Source: Pedobacter helvus
Lineage (GTDB): Bacteria > Bacteroidota > Bacteroidia > Sphingobacteriales > Sphingobacteriaceae
Reading direction: 5' to 3'
Assembly (NCBI RefSeq): GCF_005925325.1
Contig: NZ_SRMP01000002.1
Coordinates: 186,001-250,000 of the forward strand
DNA length: 64,000 nt
The notes beneath the pieces are model-generated. The model was not told where the DNA came from, ran no database searches, and was given only the letters and a program-made list of their open reading frames with translations. The position numbers were made by a program, and so were the translations under genes. Shown one piece after another: positions 25,822-34,529 of the stretch (within the stretch, counting starts at the first letter, position 1; every line of letters begins with the position of its first letter).

Positions 25822-25899
25822 CCCCCTAGCCCCCTAAAGGGAGAATTGTTATATTGCAAAATTAGTAAAAGTCCCCTTTAGGCGATTTAGGGGTAGGTT
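25820..25899. repeat. Inverted CCCTAAAGGGA element between convergent genes
   Basis: The left half AACCCCCTAGCCCCCTAAAG begins within the pepT stop codon; the right half ends GGGGTAGGTT and contains the end of the methyltransferase gene. Halves are inverted relatives of each other and of 11733-11831. Confidence 0.75.
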
Positions 25900-26570
25900 A
25901 ATCGAGCCAAATACTGGTCTTGTTCGTCCACATACACAATCTTACAATTCCAGCCATGCTGTTTACTTAGGCGTTGCAGTGTGGTTGGATCTATATACAA
26001 CCAATTAAACCAATTGCCTTTTTGTTTTTTGTACTCATAACAGTAGCTAATCTCACCGAAATATTGGTTGGTTGGCATTGGCATATCGTCGTACAGATAG
26101 GAAATATCAGAGCTGTCAAAAACTAGTTGACCTTTTGGATTTAGTATTTGTTTGGCGCTTCCCAAGAAATTTTCAAAGCCTTGTAAGGTTCCAGTAAGCC
26201 CAATACCATTCATCATAAAAAGTAAAGTATCGTACATTTCTTTTACTTGGAAGAAATCTTGCAGCTGAGGATTTTTTACGCCTCGCTCATGCATGATTTG
26301 TACTGCAGTTGGAGAAATATCTATAGCGGTTACGTCAATCTTCTTTTCGTCTAGTAGTAATGCATGACTACCGACACCTGCGCCAACGTCAAGTACTTTT
26401 CCTTTGCAAAGCGATAGTGCTTTAAGTTCTATTTCTGGCATATCATCTTCACCACGAAAAAAAACTTCAATAGGCATTTCCTCTGGTTCATCATAAGAAT
26501 TATGTAGCCATAAAATATCTGCTTTGCCAGACTGGTGAAAATCTAAAAGGGCATTTCCGTAAATATCCAT
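25887..26570 (-). CDS. Class I SAM-dependent methyltransferase
   Basis: The 227-residue protein has a Rossmann-type methyltransferase core: motif I GKVLDVGAGVGSHALLL, motif II DVTAIDISPTAVQIMHERG, a TLLFMMNGIGLTG block and QLVFDSSDISYLYDD. The substrate cannot be named; the family covers many small-molecule and protein methylases. The final residues ARLTYP and the stop codon are encoded inside the palindromic element, so the C-terminus may have been altered by it. A single gene, with no close partner on this strand. Confidence 0.88.
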   Translation of the reverse strand: MDIYGNALLDFHQSGKADILWLHNSYDEPEEMPIEVFFRGEDDMPEIELKALSLCKGKVLDVGAGVGSHALLLDEKKIDVTAIDISPTAVQIMHERGVKNPQLQDFFQVKEMYDTLLFMMNGIGLTGTLQGFENFLGSAKQILNPKGQLVFDSSDISYLYDDMPMPTNQYFGEISYCYEYKKQKGNWFNWLYIDPTTLQRLSKQHGWNCKIVYVDEQDQYLARLTYP

Positions 26571-26611
26571 GTGTCAAAGATACGGAAACGCCCTTTTTAA
26601 ATAGTGTGTCA

Positions 26612-26702
26612 TCTGGCAAAACTAATGCTGAATAAATTTAACATAACGAGCTGCTTCATCGTCACATTGACCACGAAGTTGCGAAGCAAATTATTTCAGT
26701 GT
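26612..26702. repeat. Degenerate dispersed repeat
   Basis: TAATGCTGAATAAATTTAAC and TTGACCACGAAGTTGCGAAG / TTATTTCAGTGTCAG mirror the wording at 3152-3275. It fills the gap between the methyltransferase and YtxH genes. Confidence 0.5.
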
Positions 26703-26732
26703 CAGTTTTATTTAATTCTTTGAATAAAGCGA

Positions 26733-26939
26733 TTACGCCTTAATTCTATCAGCTTGTGCTTTTACAGCATCCGCAACGCCAGCTAATTTATCTTTTGATT
26801 TGTCGAAAAGGTCACAAAACCAATCGCCAATCTTGTCTTTCATATCGCTATTTTTATCTGATGATAAAACTATCGCTACTACGGCCCCTAAAGCTACTCC
26901 CGCTAAAACACCGCTCAATATCTTTGTTTGCTTTGTCAT
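26733..26939 (-). CDS. YtxH domain-containing protein
   Basis: The 68-residue protein has a glycine/alanine-rich membrane helix (about 8-26, LSGVLAGVALGAVVAIVL) and a charged helical tail with DKNSDMKDKIGDWFCDLFDKSKDKL, typical of YtxH-like envelope stress proteins. In other bacteria such proteins are induced by stress, but the molecular role is unclear. It is monocistronic by position. The tail carries one Cys in WFCDLF. Confidence 0.8.
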   Translation of the reverse strand: MTKQTKILSGVLAGVALGAVVAIVLSSDKNSDMKDKIGDWFCDLFDKSKDKLAGVADAVKAQADRIKA

Positions 26940-27039
26940 AATTAATGTCTTTTTATTAAGTTAAAACGATGGGATGGAAAGAATGTTTTAGGGTTTTTGA
27001 GAAACTTGCCATTACGGTTTTGCGATGAATGTGTTGGTC

Positions 27040-27157
27040 CGTCATTTCGACCTTGTGGAGAGTTGAAAATCAACGAAGCTAAATCTTTGGATAATATCAA
27101 ATGCGAAATTGGAAAGTTCAAAGATTTCTCCGCTCGCTGCGCTGCGGTCGAAATGAG
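27040..27157. repeat. Dispersed palindromic repeat, CGTCATTTCGA type
   Basis: It starts CGTCATTTCGACC and ends GGTCGAAATGAG, with AAATCTTTG and CAAAGATTTCTCC inside. It is a second copy of the element at 1192-1279. Confidence 0.75.
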
Positions 27158-27174
27158 GGCTGTTTTATAAAACC

Positions 27175-27212
27175 AAAAATCCCCAAGCCTAATTAAAGAT
27201 TTGGGGATTTGT
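27175..27212 (-). terminator. Terminator of the sdh operon
   Basis: AAATCCCCAA and TTGGGGATTT form a 10-bp stem; on the minus strand it is followed by TTTTGGTTTT. It lies about 20 bases past the sdhB stop. Confidence 0.8.
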
Positions 27213-27231
27213 TTTATGATGCAATTTGAAC

Positions 27232-28002
27232 TTACACTTCTTCTTCGCTGATGAACTTAGCAGATAAATAATCTCTGTTCATACGAGCAATGTTTTCTAA
27301 CGAGATGCCTTTTGGACACTCAGCTTCGCAAGCACCAGTGTTGGTACAGTTACCGAAACCTTCTTCGTCCATTTGCGCAACCATGCTTTGTACACGACGG
27401 TAACGCTCTGGCTGACCTTGAGGTAACAAAGCCAATTGAGATACTTTAGCAGAAACAAAAAGCATTGCCGAAGCATTTTTACAAGTAGCTACACAAGCAC
27501 CACAACCAATACATGCAGCAGCTTCGAAAGCAGCATCTGCCTTTGCTTTTGGAATTGGCAATGCGTTGGCATCTTGTGCATTACCAGTGTTTACCGATAC
27601 GAAACCGCCAGAAGCAATGATACGATCGAAAGCAGAACGATCTACCGCTAAATCTTTGATTACTGGAAATGCTTTTGCTCTCCAAGGCTCAACTACAATA
27701 GTATCGCCATCTTTGAACGAACGCATGTGCAACTGGCAAGTAGTTACCAAGTCTTTTGGTCCGTGAGGTTGCCCGTTGATGAACATCGAGCACATTCCGC
27801 AGATACCTTCTCTACAGTCGTGGTCAAATACAACAGGTTCTTCACCTTTGTTAATTAGTTGTTCGTTTAAAACATCAAACATCTCTAAGAAAGACATGTC
27901 TGGAGAAATATCAGAAAGTTTGTAATCAACTAGTTTACCTGCTGATTTGCTATTTTTTTGACGCCAAACTTGTAGCGTTAAATTCATGTTTCCTGTACTC
28001 AT
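27232..28002 (-). CDS. sdhB: Succinate dehydrogenase/fumarate reductase iron-sulfur subunit
   Basis: The 256-residue subunit carries electrons between the flavoprotein and the membrane haem/quinone subunit. The [2Fe-2S] cluster is bound by CREGICGMC and a later TTCQLH. The [4Fe-4S] motif is [12 protein letters not shown], and the last cluster uses [14 protein letters not shown]. The order C-A-B and the small Fe-S subunit fit the B-type complex with a single membrane subunit, standard in Bacteroidota. It is the last gene of the operon; a 72-base gap with GCGTTT/AAACGC words separates it from sdhA. Confidence 0.96.
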   Translation of the reverse strand: MSTGNMNLTLQVWRQKNSKSAGKLVDYKLSDISPDMSFLEMFDVLNEQLINKGEEPVVFDHDCREGICGMCSMFINGQPHGPKDLVTTCQLHMRSFKDGDTIVVEPWRAKAFPVIKDLAVDRSAFDRIIASGGFVSVNTGNAQDANALPIPKAKADAAFEAAACIGCGACVATCKNASAMLFVSAKVSQLALLPQGQPERYRRVQSMVAQMDEEGFGNCTNTGACEAECPKGISLENIARMNRDYLSAKFISEEEV

Positions 28003-28074
28003 AATATTGAGATATTAGTTAAGCGATAAGCGACGGGCGATTAAAACGCCAAACCCTAAACGCTATTCGCTGTA
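28003..28074. repeat. AAACGC/GCGTTT word island between sdhA and sdhB
   Basis: The gap is built of AAGCGATAAGCGACGGGCG- and CGCCAAACCCTAAACGC-like words. The rpsB-tsf gap (46059-46155) has similar wording. Confidence 0.4.
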
Positions 28075-30054
28075 CTATTTATAATTCCTTTGTGCTACCT
28101 TAATGTTCTCGTAAACCAATTCTTCTTTGTGTAACTCGAATTCACTTACGCCTTTATATTCCCAAGCTGCAACGTATGCGAAGTTTTCGTCATCACGCTT
28201 AGCTTCACCTTCTTCAGTTTGGTGTTCCTCTCTAAAGTGACCACCACAGCTTTCCTCTCTATTCAAGGCATCTTTACACATCAATTCACCAAGCTCAATA
28301 AAGTCGGCAACACGGTGTGCTTTTTCTAACTCAGGATTAAACTCATCAGCAGAACCTGGAACTTTAACATCAGCCCAAAATTCTTTACGTAGATCTTGGA
28401 TTTCTTTAATCGCCTCAGTTAAGCCTTCTCTATTACGAGCCATACCACATTTTTCCCACATGATGTGGCCTAATCTTTTGTGGAAATGGTCTACAGATTT
28501 AGTTCCATTAATACTTAAAAACTTATCGATAGTTGCTTTAACTTCATTTTCTGCTTCCACAAATGCTGGATGATCTGTAGAAATTGGCTTAGTTGCAATC
28601 TCCTTAGATAAGTAAGATCCGATAGTATAAGGCAGTACGAAATAACCATCTGCCAAACCTTGCATCAAAGCAGAAGCACCTAAACGGTTAGCGCCGTGGT
28701 CAGAGAAGTTAGCTTCACCTGTACAGTATAAACCAGGAATGGTAGTCATCAAATCATAATCAACCCAAACACCACCCATGGTATAGTGAACCGCCGGATA
28801 AATACGCATTGGTGTTTCGTAAGGATTTTCACCAGTAATTTGCGCATACATATCGAACAAGTTACCGTATTTCTCCTTGATAACAGCAGTACCTAAACGC
28901 ATGCAGGTTTCTTTATCAGGGTTATGGTTACCAGCTTTAGAAGCTTCGATACGACCATAACGCTCTGTATTTGCTTTGAAATCTAAGTATACCGCTAATT
29001 TAGAAGCACCTACACCATAACCAGCATCGCAACGCTCTTTAGCTGCACGAGAAGCCACGTCACGAGGTACCAAGTTACCGAAAGCAGGGTAGCGACGCTC
29101 TAGATAGTAATCTCTTTCATCTTCTGGAATATCAGAAGGTTTACGTGGATCATCTTTCTTTTTAGGTACCCAGATACGGCCATCGTTACGTAACGACTCC
29201 GACATCAAGGTTAATTTCGATTGGTGATCTCCAGAAACAGGGATACAAGTAGGGTGAATTTGCGTGTAGCAAGGGTTAGCGAAGAAAGCTCCTTTTTTGT
29301 GCACTTTCCAAGCTGCGGTAACGTTACTTCCCATCGCATTGGTAGATAAGTAGAATACGTTTCCGTAACCGCCAGTACCTAAAACCACCGCATGACCGAA
29401 ATGACGCTCTAACTCGCCAGTAATTAAGTTACGAGCAATGATGCCACGAGCTTTGCCATCAATTACAACAACATCTAACATCTCATGACGGGTGTACATC
29501 TGTACTTTACCCATACCCACTTGACGCTCTAAAGCTGAATAAGCACCCAACAATAGCTGCTGACCAGTTTGACCAGCCGCGTAGAACGTACGTTGTACTT
29601 GCGTACCACCAAAAGAACGGTTATCTAGCAAACCACCATATTCACGAGCCAAAGGTACACCTTGAGCCACACATTGGTCAATAATGTTTGCACTCACCTC
29701 AGCTAAACGATGTACGTTAGCTTCACGTGCTCTGTAGTCACCACCTTTAATGGTATCGTAAAACAAACGGTAGGTACTATCGCCATCATTTTGATAGTTT
29801 TTTGCAGCGTTGATACCACCTTGAGCTGCAATAGAGTGCGCTCTACGAGGTGAATCTTGGAAGCAAAAACATTTTACTTTGTAGCCCATTTCTGCTAATG
29901 TAGCCGCTGCCGAAGCACCCGCTAAACCAGAACCTACTACAATAATTTCTAAACTTCTTTTGTTGGCTGGGTTAACCAATGGAATAGAAGACTTATATTT
30001 TGTCCACTTTTGGGTCAATTCGCCCGCAGGGATATTTGAATTTAATTTCGACAT
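28075..30054 (-). CDS. sdhA: Succinate dehydrogenase/fumarate reductase flavoprotein subunit
   Basis: The 659-residue catalytic subunit oxidises succinate (or reduces fumarate) using covalently bound FAD. The dinucleotide-binding motif is [19 protein letters not shown]. The His for covalent FAD lies in [16 protein letters not shown]. Catalytic and substrate residues are in IQIHPT-like [12 protein letters not shown], the [12 protein letters not shown] segment and the late [41 protein letters not shown] closes the FAD site. It faces the cytoplasm as part of the membrane-bound complex. sdhC lies 31 bases upstream. Confidence 0.97.
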   Translation of the reverse strand: MSKLNSNIPAGELTQKWTKYKSSIPLVNPANKRSLEIIVVGSGLAGASAAATLAEMGYKVKCFCFQDSPRRAHSIAAQGGINAAKNYQNDGDSTYRLFYDTIKGGDYRAREANVHRLAEVSANIIDQCVAQGVPLAREYGGLLDNRSFGGTQVQRTFYAAGQTGQQLLLGAYSALERQVGMGKVQMYTRHEMLDVVVIDGKARGIIARNLITGELERHFGHAVVLGTGGYGNVFYLSTNAMGSNVTAAWKVHKKGAFFANPCYTQIHPTCIPVSGDHQSKLTLMSESLRNDGRIWVPKKKDDPRKPSDIPEDERDYYLERRYPAFGNLVPRDVASRAAKERCDAGYGVGASKLAVYLDFKANTERYGRIEASKAGNHNPDKETCMRLGTAVIKEKYGNLFDMYAQITGENPYETPMRIYPAVHYTMGGVWVDYDLMTTIPGLYCTGEANFSDHGANRLGASALMQGLADGYFVLPYTIGSYLSKEIATKPISTDHPAFVEAENEVKATIDKFLSINGTKSVDHFHKRLGHIMWEKCGMARNREGLTEAIKEIQDLRKEFWADVKVPGSADEFNPELEKAHRVADFIELGELMCKDALNREESCGGHFREEHQTEEGEAKRDDENFAYVAAWEYKGVSEFELHKEELVYENIKVAQRNYK

Positions 30055-30085
30055 TTACTTAATCCTTTTAATTAAACGTTTCGGT

Positions 30086-30754
30086 TTAGCTAATCCAGCC
30101 TAAATAGATTGAGATTGGCATTAATGCAAAAATGATAGGAACAATGATAGAGAACCATACGCCTACCGTTTTTACAACTGGTGTCCATTTTTTGTGGTTC
30201 CAGCCCATCGTTTGAAAAGATGATTGAAAACCGTGCAGCAAGTGGTATCCTAAAGAAATTACACCTAAAACGTAAATTACAACCACCCAAAGTTCTTGGA
30301 AAATCATCACAATGTTTTGGAAAGTATTATGTTCTTGATGTGTATAAACAGCTACTTTAGTTGGCCACCAGAAATGGTATAAGTGTAAGACTAAGAACAT
30401 CAAAATCAATGTTCCTAATAGACCCATACTACGAGAATACCAAGTACTGTTAGCCTGCGGTTTGTTGTAGGCATATTTCTCAGGTCTGGCAGCGTTGTTT
30501 TGTGCAGTCAACATAATTGCCTGTACAATGTGCAAGATAATTCCGGCAAATAGACCAATCTCCATAATACGGATTACAATGTTGTGCCCCATAAAATCGG
30601 CCGCAACGTTGAAGGTTTCTCCACTATCATTTAAAAAAATTAGCGCATTTATAGATACGTGTACAACAAGAAACGAAATCAAAAACAGACCCGTTAATCC
30701 CATTACAAACTTTCTACCTATAGACGACGTAAAAGCTTTACTTAAACTACTCAT
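30086..30754 (-). CDS. sdhC: Succinate dehydrogenase cytochrome b subunit (B-type)
   Basis: This 222-residue membrane anchor has five predicted helices. Conserved histidines that would bind two b-type haems are in VVHVSINALI, GIILHIVQAIML, LHLYHFWWP and LGYHLLHGF. A single anchor subunit with two haems is typical of B-type succinate:quinone reductases, which in this phylum work with menaquinone. It is the first gene of the sdhC-A-B operon; TAGCTTTG at 30783-30790 on this strand is the likely -7 box. Confidence 0.93.
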   Translation of the reverse strand: MSSLSKAFTSSIGRKFVMGLTGLFLISFLVVHVSINALIFLNDSGETFNVAADFMGHNIVIRIMEIGLFAGIILHIVQAIMLTAQNNAARPEKYAYNKPQANSTWYSRSMGLLGTLILMFLVLHLYHFWWPTKVAVYTHQEHNTFQNIVMIFQELWVVVIYVLGVISLGYHLLHGFQSSFQTMGWNHKKWTPVVKTVGVWFSIIVPIIFALMPISIYLGWIS

Positions 30755-30782
30755 TAGATTGTTTATTTATATTACTAGTGTG

Positions 30783-30790
30783 CAAAGCTA
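30783..30790 (-). promoter_or_regulatory. -7 element of the sdh operon
   Basis: TAGCTTTG on the minus strand fits TAnnTTTG and lies 28 bases before the sdhC ATG. A clear -33 box is not seen. Confidence 0.5.
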
Positions 30791-30965
30791 TCTAAAATAT
30801 GAAAACATATGGGGAATAAAACTTACAAAAAAACGACAAATCGATAATTTAGAAACGTTCTAATTAAAATGTCGTTTTGGCAACGTTTGCACTTGTTGTT
30901 GAAGGAGTTAAATTTGAAAATGAAAGGCGGTATTCCATCGTTGCCAGCAGCCCTGCTGTCCGCTG

Positions 30966-31003
30966 CTCCCGATGAAAAATCGGGATACGCTGCCATCAGG
31001 TTT
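30966..31003. repeat. CCCGAT-ATCGGG dispersed repeat
   Basis: CTCCCGATGAAAAATCGGGA is followed by ACGCTGCCATCAGGTTT. Paired with 20945-20995. The surrounding 30891-31140 also holds GCGTCCTTTGCGAAACTC wording typical of intergenic repeats; no gene is seen. Confidence 0.55.
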
Positions 31004-31161
31004 AATTAACCCAAAACTGTGCAATGAACTTAGCGTCCTTTGCGAAACTCTAATTCTTGTATGCGTTAAAAACTAACCGCAAACATTTTTGAAGTTTCAT
31101 GCAAAGTGTTGCAAAGAATAATTCCTAGACGGAATTTGTAGATCTAATAACAGTTTCTATA

Positions 31162-31238
31162 TGGTTGGTGTTATCACCAAACATCCAGGATTTTCATAGT
31201 GTTTATATCATAATGTGGTATGGTGATAACACCAACCA
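31162..31238. repeat. Perfect 18-bp inverted repeat
   Basis: TGGTTGGTGTTATCACCA (31162-31179) and its exact inverse (31221-31238) are 41 bases apart. Each arm is itself partly palindromic (TGGTG..CACCA). No gene is supported here. Confidence 0.8.
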
Positions 31239-31278
31239 CAGGTTCAATAAATTCAGAGTGACGTCTAAATCAACACTC

Positions 31279-31307
31279 CGTCATGCTGAATTTATTTTAG
31301 CATCAGT
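31279..31307. repeat. Fragment of the AGCATGACG dispersed repeat
   Basis: CGTCATGCTGAATTTATTTT followed by AGCATCAG is half of the element seen at 5194-5254, in inverse orientation. Confidence 0.5.
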
Positions 31308-31450
31308 TTTACGAGATATTCCTGTACAAACTTTGTCAATCTTATAAGCATTTTTAACAAGAAAGATTGACGAAGTCTACCTTAACTGCCTAGCAATTTG
31401 CTTTTCCCTCTATTTAACGATACTTTTATACCATTATTAAATTATCATAA

Positions 31451-32662
31451 TTGGATTTTAAAGAATTTGGATTTAACGCGGAGCTTTTGGAAGGCCTGCT
31501 AGCAATGGGCTTCAAAAATGCTACGCCAATACAGCAACAGGCGCTCCCAATAATCAGTGCAGGTAAAGATTTGATTGCCTGCGCTCAAACTGGTACAGGT
31601 AAAACTGGCGCTTTTTTGTTGCCTATTATGAACTTGCTGACACAAAAGCACGAACGCCATAACAACGTTTTGATTTTAACACCAACCCGTGAGCTGGCGC
31701 AACAAATAGATTTGCAGGTAGAAGCGCTTTCTTATTTCACCAACATCAGTTCTTTAACTGTTTTTGGTGGTGGCGACGGCGTGGCTTACGAGCAACAAAA
31801 ACGTTCGATGCGTGAAGGTGTAGACATCATCATTGCAACACCTGGAAGGTTAATTTCTCACCTAGCTTCTGGCGTTTTGAAAATGGAAAAGCTAGAGCAT
31901 TTAGTGCTCGACGAAGCAGACAGGATGTTGGATATGGGCTTCTACGATGACATTATGAAAATTGTTGGCTATCTGCCCAAAAAACGCCAAACCGTGATGT
32001 TCTCGGCTACCATGCCGCCAAAAATCAGAAAGCTTGCGGGTGCTTTGTTAAATGAGCCAGAGCAAATCAATATCTCTATTTCTAAACCAGCCGAAGGAAT
32101 AAATCAGCAGGTTTACTTAATTCATGATGAGCAGAAAGTCCCTTTACTGACCGAGATGTTAAAATCGGCTACCTACAACCGCATCATTGTTTTTGCTGGT
32201 CGCAAGGAGAAGGTTAAGGAGTTAGGTAAAGTATTTAAAAAACTAGGTTTAAAAGCGGCAGCATTTCATAGTGATTTAGAGCAGAAAGAGCGTGAAGCCA
32301 TTATGCTCGATTTTAAAAATGATAAGCTAAACGTATTAATTGGTACCGATGTTTTAAGTCGTGGGATAGACGTTACCGGCATCGATTTGGTCATCAACTA
32401 CGATGCGCCACAAGATCCAGAAGATTATATTCATAGAATTGGAAGAACCGCCAGAGCTGCTACCACAGGAACAGCCATCACCTTAGTAAACGGAAAAGAT
32501 AAACGTCGTTTGGCAAATATTGAAAAGCTCATTGAGCGCCAAATTGATAGAATGCCTTTGCCAGAGCATTTAGGCGAAGCTCCGAAAGAAGAACCTGTAG
32601 GAGAAAAGAAACCATACAAGAAGAAGAAAAAGTTTTTTAAGAAGAAGCCAAAGGTAGTTTAG
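31451..32662 (+). CDS. DEAD-box RNA helicase with TTG start
   Basis: The 403-residue RhlE-like helicase unwinds RNA, probably in ribosome assembly or mRNA decay. Motifs in order: upstream F in DFKEFGF, Q motif GFKNATPIQQ, AQTGTGKT, PTRELAQQ, TPGR, DEAD, SAT, then HRIGRTARA in the second RecA domain. The tail (about 375-403) is extremely Lys-rich and may bind RNA. A stop codon (31448-31450) directly precedes the TTG at 31451, and the next in-frame ATG lies inside the Q-motif region, so TTG must be the start. Low start efficiency may limit expression. Confidence 0.92.
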   Translation: MDFKEFGFNAELLEGLLAMGFKNATPIQQQALPIISAGKDLIACAQTGTGKTGAFLLPIMNLLTQKHERHNNVLILTPTRELAQQIDLQVEALSYFTNISSLTVFGGGDGVAYEQQKRSMREGVDIIIATPGRLISHLASGVLKMEKLEHLVLDEADRMLDMGFYDDIMKIVGYLPKKRQTVMFSATMPPKIRKLAGALLNEPEQINISISKPAEGINQQVYLIHDEQKVPLLTEMLKSATYNRIIVFAGRKEKVKELGKVFKKLGLKAAAFHSDLEQKEREAIMLDFKNDKLNVLIGTDVLSRGIDVTGIDLVINYDAPQDPEDYIHRIGRTARAATTGTAITLVNGKDKRRLANIEKLIERQIDRMPLPEHLGEAPKEEPVGEKKPYKKKKKFFKKKPKVV

Positions 32663-32663
32663 A

Positions 32664-32679
32664 CACAGATGCACAGATA
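32664..32679 (+). repeat. Left inverted repeat of the GxxExxY unit
   Basis: CACAGATGCACAGATA begins two bases after the helicase stop codon. The exact inverse copy is at 33145-33160. Confidence 0.75.
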
Positions 32680-32722
32680 ATTTATAAATAATTCGGTTGC
32701 TTAACAAAATAAAGATTTACCT

Positions 32723-33094
32723 ATGAATTTTATTTTGAAAGAAGAAACTTACGAGATTATTGGACTTTGTATGGAAGTACATAATAATCTAGGTGCTGGC
32801 TTTTTGGAAATTGTGTATAAAGATGCACTTGAATACGAGTTTCAAACTAGGGATATCCCGTATCAACGAGAAAAAGAATACGCAGTAAATTACAAGGGAA
32901 TTATCTTGCCGCATAAATTCTTTGCCGATATTGTTGTTTTTGATGCCGTTGTTTTAGAAATTAAATGTGCTAGCTGTATTGTAGATGAACATACAGCGCA
33001 AGCTCTTAACTATTTAAAAGTTTCTGGAAATAAAATCGCTCTTGTTGTTAACTTTGGAGAGACTCGTCTGAATTATAAGAGATTGATATTGTAA
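32723..33094 (+). CDS. GxxExxY family protein
   Basis: The 123-residue protein contains the naming motif GFLEIVY (family GxxExxY, PF13366, by recall). The later FFADIVVFDAVVLEIKCA has the D...ExK layout of PD-(D/E)XK nucleases, and TAQALNYLKVSGNKIALVVNFGE is the usual C-terminal block. Function is unknown; a nuclease fold is inferred. The gene sits between inverted copies of CACAGATGCACAGATA, in a spot between helicase and rarA genes that is otherwise compact, so it looks like a small inserted cassette. Confidence 0.88.
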   Translation: MNFILKEETYEIIGLCMEVHNNLGAGFLEIVYKDALEYEFQTRDIPYQREKEYAVNYKGIILPHKFFADIVVFDAVVLEIKCASCIVDEHTAQALNYLKVSGNKIALVVNFGETRLNYKRLIL

Positions 33095-33095
33095 A

Positions 33096-33164
33096 TTGCC
33101 ACAGATGTATAGATAAAATCCTTTTTTATCATAAAATTAAAATCTATCTGTGCATCTGTGGCAA
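33096..33164. repeat. Right end of the GxxExxY unit: inverted CACAGATG repeats
   Basis: TTGCCACAGATGTATAGAT (33096-33114) faces ATCTATCTGTGCATCTGTGG (from 33142); the outer 12 bases TTGCCACAGATG are a perfect inverted pair. The right arm (33145-33160) is also the exact inverse of 32664-32679. It ends ten bases before the rarA ATG. Confidence 0.75.
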
Positions 33165-33174
33165 AAAAAAAACT

Positions 33175-34455
33175 ATGCAGAACCTTCCACCATTAGCCGA
33201 AAGATTACGCCCACAAAACTTAGATGAGTACGTTGGGCAGAAACATTTGGTGGGCGAGGGTGCGGTACTGCGAAAGGCTATCGAAAGCGGTCGCATCCCC
33301 TCCATGATTTTCTGGGGGCCACCAGGAGTTGGGAAAACTACTTTGGCCACCATCATTTCCCAAAACCTCGACCGACCTTTTTTCGCATTAAGCGCCATCA
33401 ACTCTGGAGTAAAAGATGTAAGGGAAGTGATCGATAAGGCTGCTGCGCTAAAGGGTGGTTTCATGGGAATGCCGGTACTATTCATCGACGAGATCCATCG
33501 TTTCAGCAAATCGCAGCAAGATAGTTTGTTGGGTGCAGTAGAACGCGGTTTGGTCACTTTAATTGGCGCTACTACCGAAAATCCAAGCTTCGAAGTTATA
33601 TCAGCTTTGCTTTCTCGATGCCAAGTTTATATCCTACAAAACCTAACGGAGGAAGAATTGGTAGGTTTGCTAAATACGGCAATCACCAAAGACGAAGTCT
33701 TATCGAAGAAGAAAATTAAGATTATAGAACATGAAGCTTTAATTCGTTTAAGTGGTGGCGATGCAAGAAAGTTGCTCAATGTTCTAGAAATTGCGATCAA
33801 CGGCATTGGCGGTGATAAAATTGAGTTGACCAATGAAAACGTGTTGGCTCATGCACAGCAAAACTTAGCACTTTACGACAAAGCTGGCGAACAGCACTAT
33901 GATATCATTTCTGCTTTCATCAAATCTATCCGCGGTAGCGACCCAAATGGTGCCGTTTATTGGTTGGCAAGAATGATAGAAGGTGGTGAAGATCCCTTGT
34001 TTATTGCTCGCAGATTAGTGATTTTGGCTTCAGAAGATATTGGCAACGCTAATCCAAATGCACTGCTCTTGGCCAACAATTGTTTTCAGGCAGTAAATGT
34101 GATTGGTTTCCCAGAAAGTAGAATTATCTTGTCGCAATGTGTAACTTACATGGCGTCATCAGTAAAAAGCAATGCCTCCTATATGGCAATAAACCATGCT
34201 CAAGCTCTAGTAAAAGAAACTGGAGATTTGCCGGTGCCTTTGCATTTGCGAAATGCGCCAACAAAGTTGATGAAAAACATTGGCTATGGTGCCGATTACA
34301 AATATTCGCATGCTTATGATGGTAATTTCGAAGCGCAAGAATATCTGCCAGAAAAGTTAAGCGGTACGAAGCTTTATGACCCGGGCAAAAATCCGGCAGA
34401 AGAAAAAATGAGAGAGAAACTAAGACAGAATTGGAAGAATAAATACAATTATTAA
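33175..34455 (+). CDS. rarA: Replication-associated recombination protein A (AAA ATPase)
   Basis: The 426-residue RarA/MgsA/WRNIP1-type ATPase acts at stalled replication forks and in repair. It begins with PPLAERLRPQNLDEYVGQKHLVG; Walker A is GPPGVGKTT, Walker B VLFIDEIHRF, sensor 1 IGATTENPSFEV, and an arginine-finger SRCQVY follows. The C-terminal tetramerisation part contains GEQHYDIISAFIKSIRGSDPNGAVYWLARMIEGGEDP, the family signature. Its short 5' leader holds the right arm of the GxxExxY-associated repeat, which may affect expression. Confidence 0.96.
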   Translation: MQNLPPLAERLRPQNLDEYVGQKHLVGEGAVLRKAIESGRIPSMIFWGPPGVGKTTLATIISQNLDRPFFALSAINSGVKDVREVIDKAAALKGGFMGMPVLFIDEIHRFSKSQQDSLLGAVERGLVTLIGATTENPSFEVISALLSRCQVYILQNLTEEELVGLLNTAITKDEVLSKKKIKIIEHEALIRLSGGDARKLLNVLEIAINGIGGDKIELTNENVLAHAQQNLALYDKAGEQHYDIISAFIKSIRGSDPNGAVYWLARMIEGGEDPLFIARRLVILASEDIGNANPNALLLANNCFQAVNVIGFPESRIILSQCVTYMASSVKSNASYMAINHAQALVKETGDLPVPLHLRNAPTKLMKNIGYGADYKYSHAYDGNFEAQEYLPEKLSGTKLYDPGKNPAEEKMREKLRQNWKNKYNY

Positions 34456-34529
34456 TGATACTCTCTAGATTTAACCTATTTTAGAAACTAAAAATCATTA
34501 CTTCATAACAATAATTTTTTAAAACAAAC

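Noticed and set aside
31165..31347. Sixty-codon frame across the 18-bp inverted repeat
   Set aside because: It crosses two repeat elements and shows no protein-like composition or start signal.
32664..33164. CRISPR-like interpretation of the CACAGATG repeats
   Set aside because: Only three copies, in mixed orientation and without regular spacers.
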